Positions 43,012 through 43,619 of a stretch of DNA of 43,619 nucleotides are shown in pieces. Position 1 is the stretch's first letter, and the number at the start of each line of letters is the position of its first letter. A program made the translations under genes and the position numbers. The notes below the pieces were generated by a model. The model made no database searches. It worked only from the letters and a program-made list of their open reading frames with translations, and was not told where the DNA came from. The stretch covers positions 1 to 43,619 of the forward strand of contig JAZNYG010000039.1 in the NCBI GenBank assembly GCA_045594245.1, given 5' to 3'. Source of the DNA: UBA1189 sp045594245 (GTDB taxonomy: Bacteria; Bacteroidota; Bacteroidia; Bacteroidales; Bacteroidaceae).

Positions 43012-43619
43012 ATGCGAAGTACATTTAAGGTGCTGTTCTATGTGAACGGAAGTAAGGAGAAAAACGGTATTGTTCCCATTATGGGGCGAGTTACAATCAA
43101 TGGTTCGGTGGCACAATTCAGTTGCAAACTGACCATTGCAAAAACAGTGTGGGATGCCAAAGGTAATCGGGCAAAAGGCAAGAGCAAGGAGGCACGAGAC
43201 ATCAATTTGGCTTTGGATAATATCAAGGCCCAAATCATCAAACACTACCAACGCATTTCGGATAGAGAGGCATTTGTAACTGCCGAAATGGTACGCAATG
43301 CCTATCAGGGTATAGGAACAGAGTATGAAACCCTGCTCCGAGCATTTGACAAGGAGAACGAAGCCTTTGCCAAACGAGTTGGTAAGGATCGTTCTCTGAG
43401 TACATATCAAAAGTACCTCACCGTAAGGAAATATCTGGCGGAATTTATCAAGGTACACTACAAGCGTACTGATATTGCGATGAATGAACTAACCGAGGAT
43501 TTCATTCGTGATTATTGCTTGTATCTGAGAAATGAGGTTGGATTGGCTCAATCATCAGTGTGGATATACTCCATACCATTGAAGCACATAGTAACCACTG
43601 CTCACTATAATGGCAAGAT
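43012..43619 (+). CDS. tyrosine recombinase (integrase), N-terminal part
   Basis: 202 codons to the right edge; the catalytic domain is outside the window. Residues 1-100 resemble the arm-binding domain of Bacteroides conjugative-transposon integrases (FKVLFYVNGSKEKNGIVPIM, KLTIAKTVWDAKGNRAKGKS, ARDINLALDNIKAQIIKHYQ). ~105-202 is the SAM-like core-binding domain (LSTYQKYLTVRKYLAEFIK, LTEDFIRDYCLYLRNEVGLA, SSVWIYSIPLKHIVTTA). The catalytic RHRY residues cannot be seen. It probably marks the left end of an integrated element reading rightwards. Confidence 0.93.
   Translation, partial: MRSTFKVLFYVNGSKEKNGIVPIMGRVTINGSVAQFSCKLTIAKTVWDAKGNRAKGKSKEARDINLALDNIKAQIIKHYQRISDREAFVTAEMVRNAYQGIGTEYETLLRAFDKENEAFAKRVGKDRSLSTYQKYLTVRKYLAEFIKVHYKRTDIAMNELTEDFIRDYCLYLRNEVGLAQSSVWIYSIPLKHIVTTAHYNGK

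Noticed and set aside
1..43619. CRISPR array, rRNA genes, IS elements, toxin-antitoxin or phage-defence genes
   Set aside because: No regularly spaced repeat-spacer array, rRNA signature, transposase or recognised defence protein was seen. The only mobile-element gene is the integrase at the right edge.

Overview
The window looks like a chromosome segment of a Bacteroidales bacterium, most likely Prevotellaceae. Three things point there. Many genes carry the Bacteroidetes-type promoter (TTG or TTTG, about 20 bases, TAnnTTTG). Surface-protein families typical of the phylum are present (BACON, fimbrillin-like, fasciclin, PEGA, OMP_b-brl, GH28, BNR_4). Several proteins have C-terminal tails like type IX secretion (T9SS) sorting signals; T9SS is frequent in Prevotella, Paraprevotella and Porphyromonas but uncommon in Bacteroides sensu stricto. 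The genus is inference.

Layout. 1-6072 (minus): a cell-envelope operon running off the left edge, in transcription order an LPP20-like exported protein, a PEGA-repeat protein ending in a predicted outer-membrane barrel, a lipoprotein with six BACON domains, and a fimbrillin-like lipoprotein. 6073-6997 is non-coding and unusually structured: a candidate ~350-nt structured RNA, a nested four-unit palindromic array and an 18-bp perfect palindrome. 6998-12054 (minus): an MFS transporter, pheS, a membrane-anchored AraC-type regulator with a long acidic linker, and a GH28 enzyme. 12216-20952: lplA (plus), then on minus inositol-phosphate synthase, dihydrolipoyl dehydrogenase with a creatininase-family hydrolase, an exported retropepsin-like protein, tRNA-Pro(CGG), and a DUF454 protein coupled to an outer-membrane receptor. 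21331-28722 (plus): tRNA-Arg(CCT), a DASS/SLC13 transporter, a BNR_4 carbohydrate-active protein of mosaic composition, a rhomboid-rhomboid-EEP operon and mtgA. 28750-31810 (minus): sufE, an M28 lipoprotein and cysS. 32088-42697: a three-gene exported operon (minus; unknown protein, fasciclin protein, tail protein), a divergent 918-aa T9SS cargo protein, and a 1282-aa M60-type metallopeptidase. 43012 to the right edge: the N-terminal part of a tyrosine recombinase, suggesting an integrated element that continues outside the window.

How the genes relate. The core metabolic genes (pheS, cysS, lplA, lpdA, sufE, mtgA) sit between accessory surface and glycan genes. Lipoate ligase and dihydrolipoyl dehydrogenase lie within 3 kb and serve the same lipoylated complexes. 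The best candidates for something undescribed are the LPP20/PEGA-barrel/BACON/fimbrillin operon, the structured RNA with its nested palindromes, the fasciclin/T9SS three-gene unit, and a 64-bp repeat found next to promoters in two places. All identifications come from reading sequence and motifs; no database search was run.
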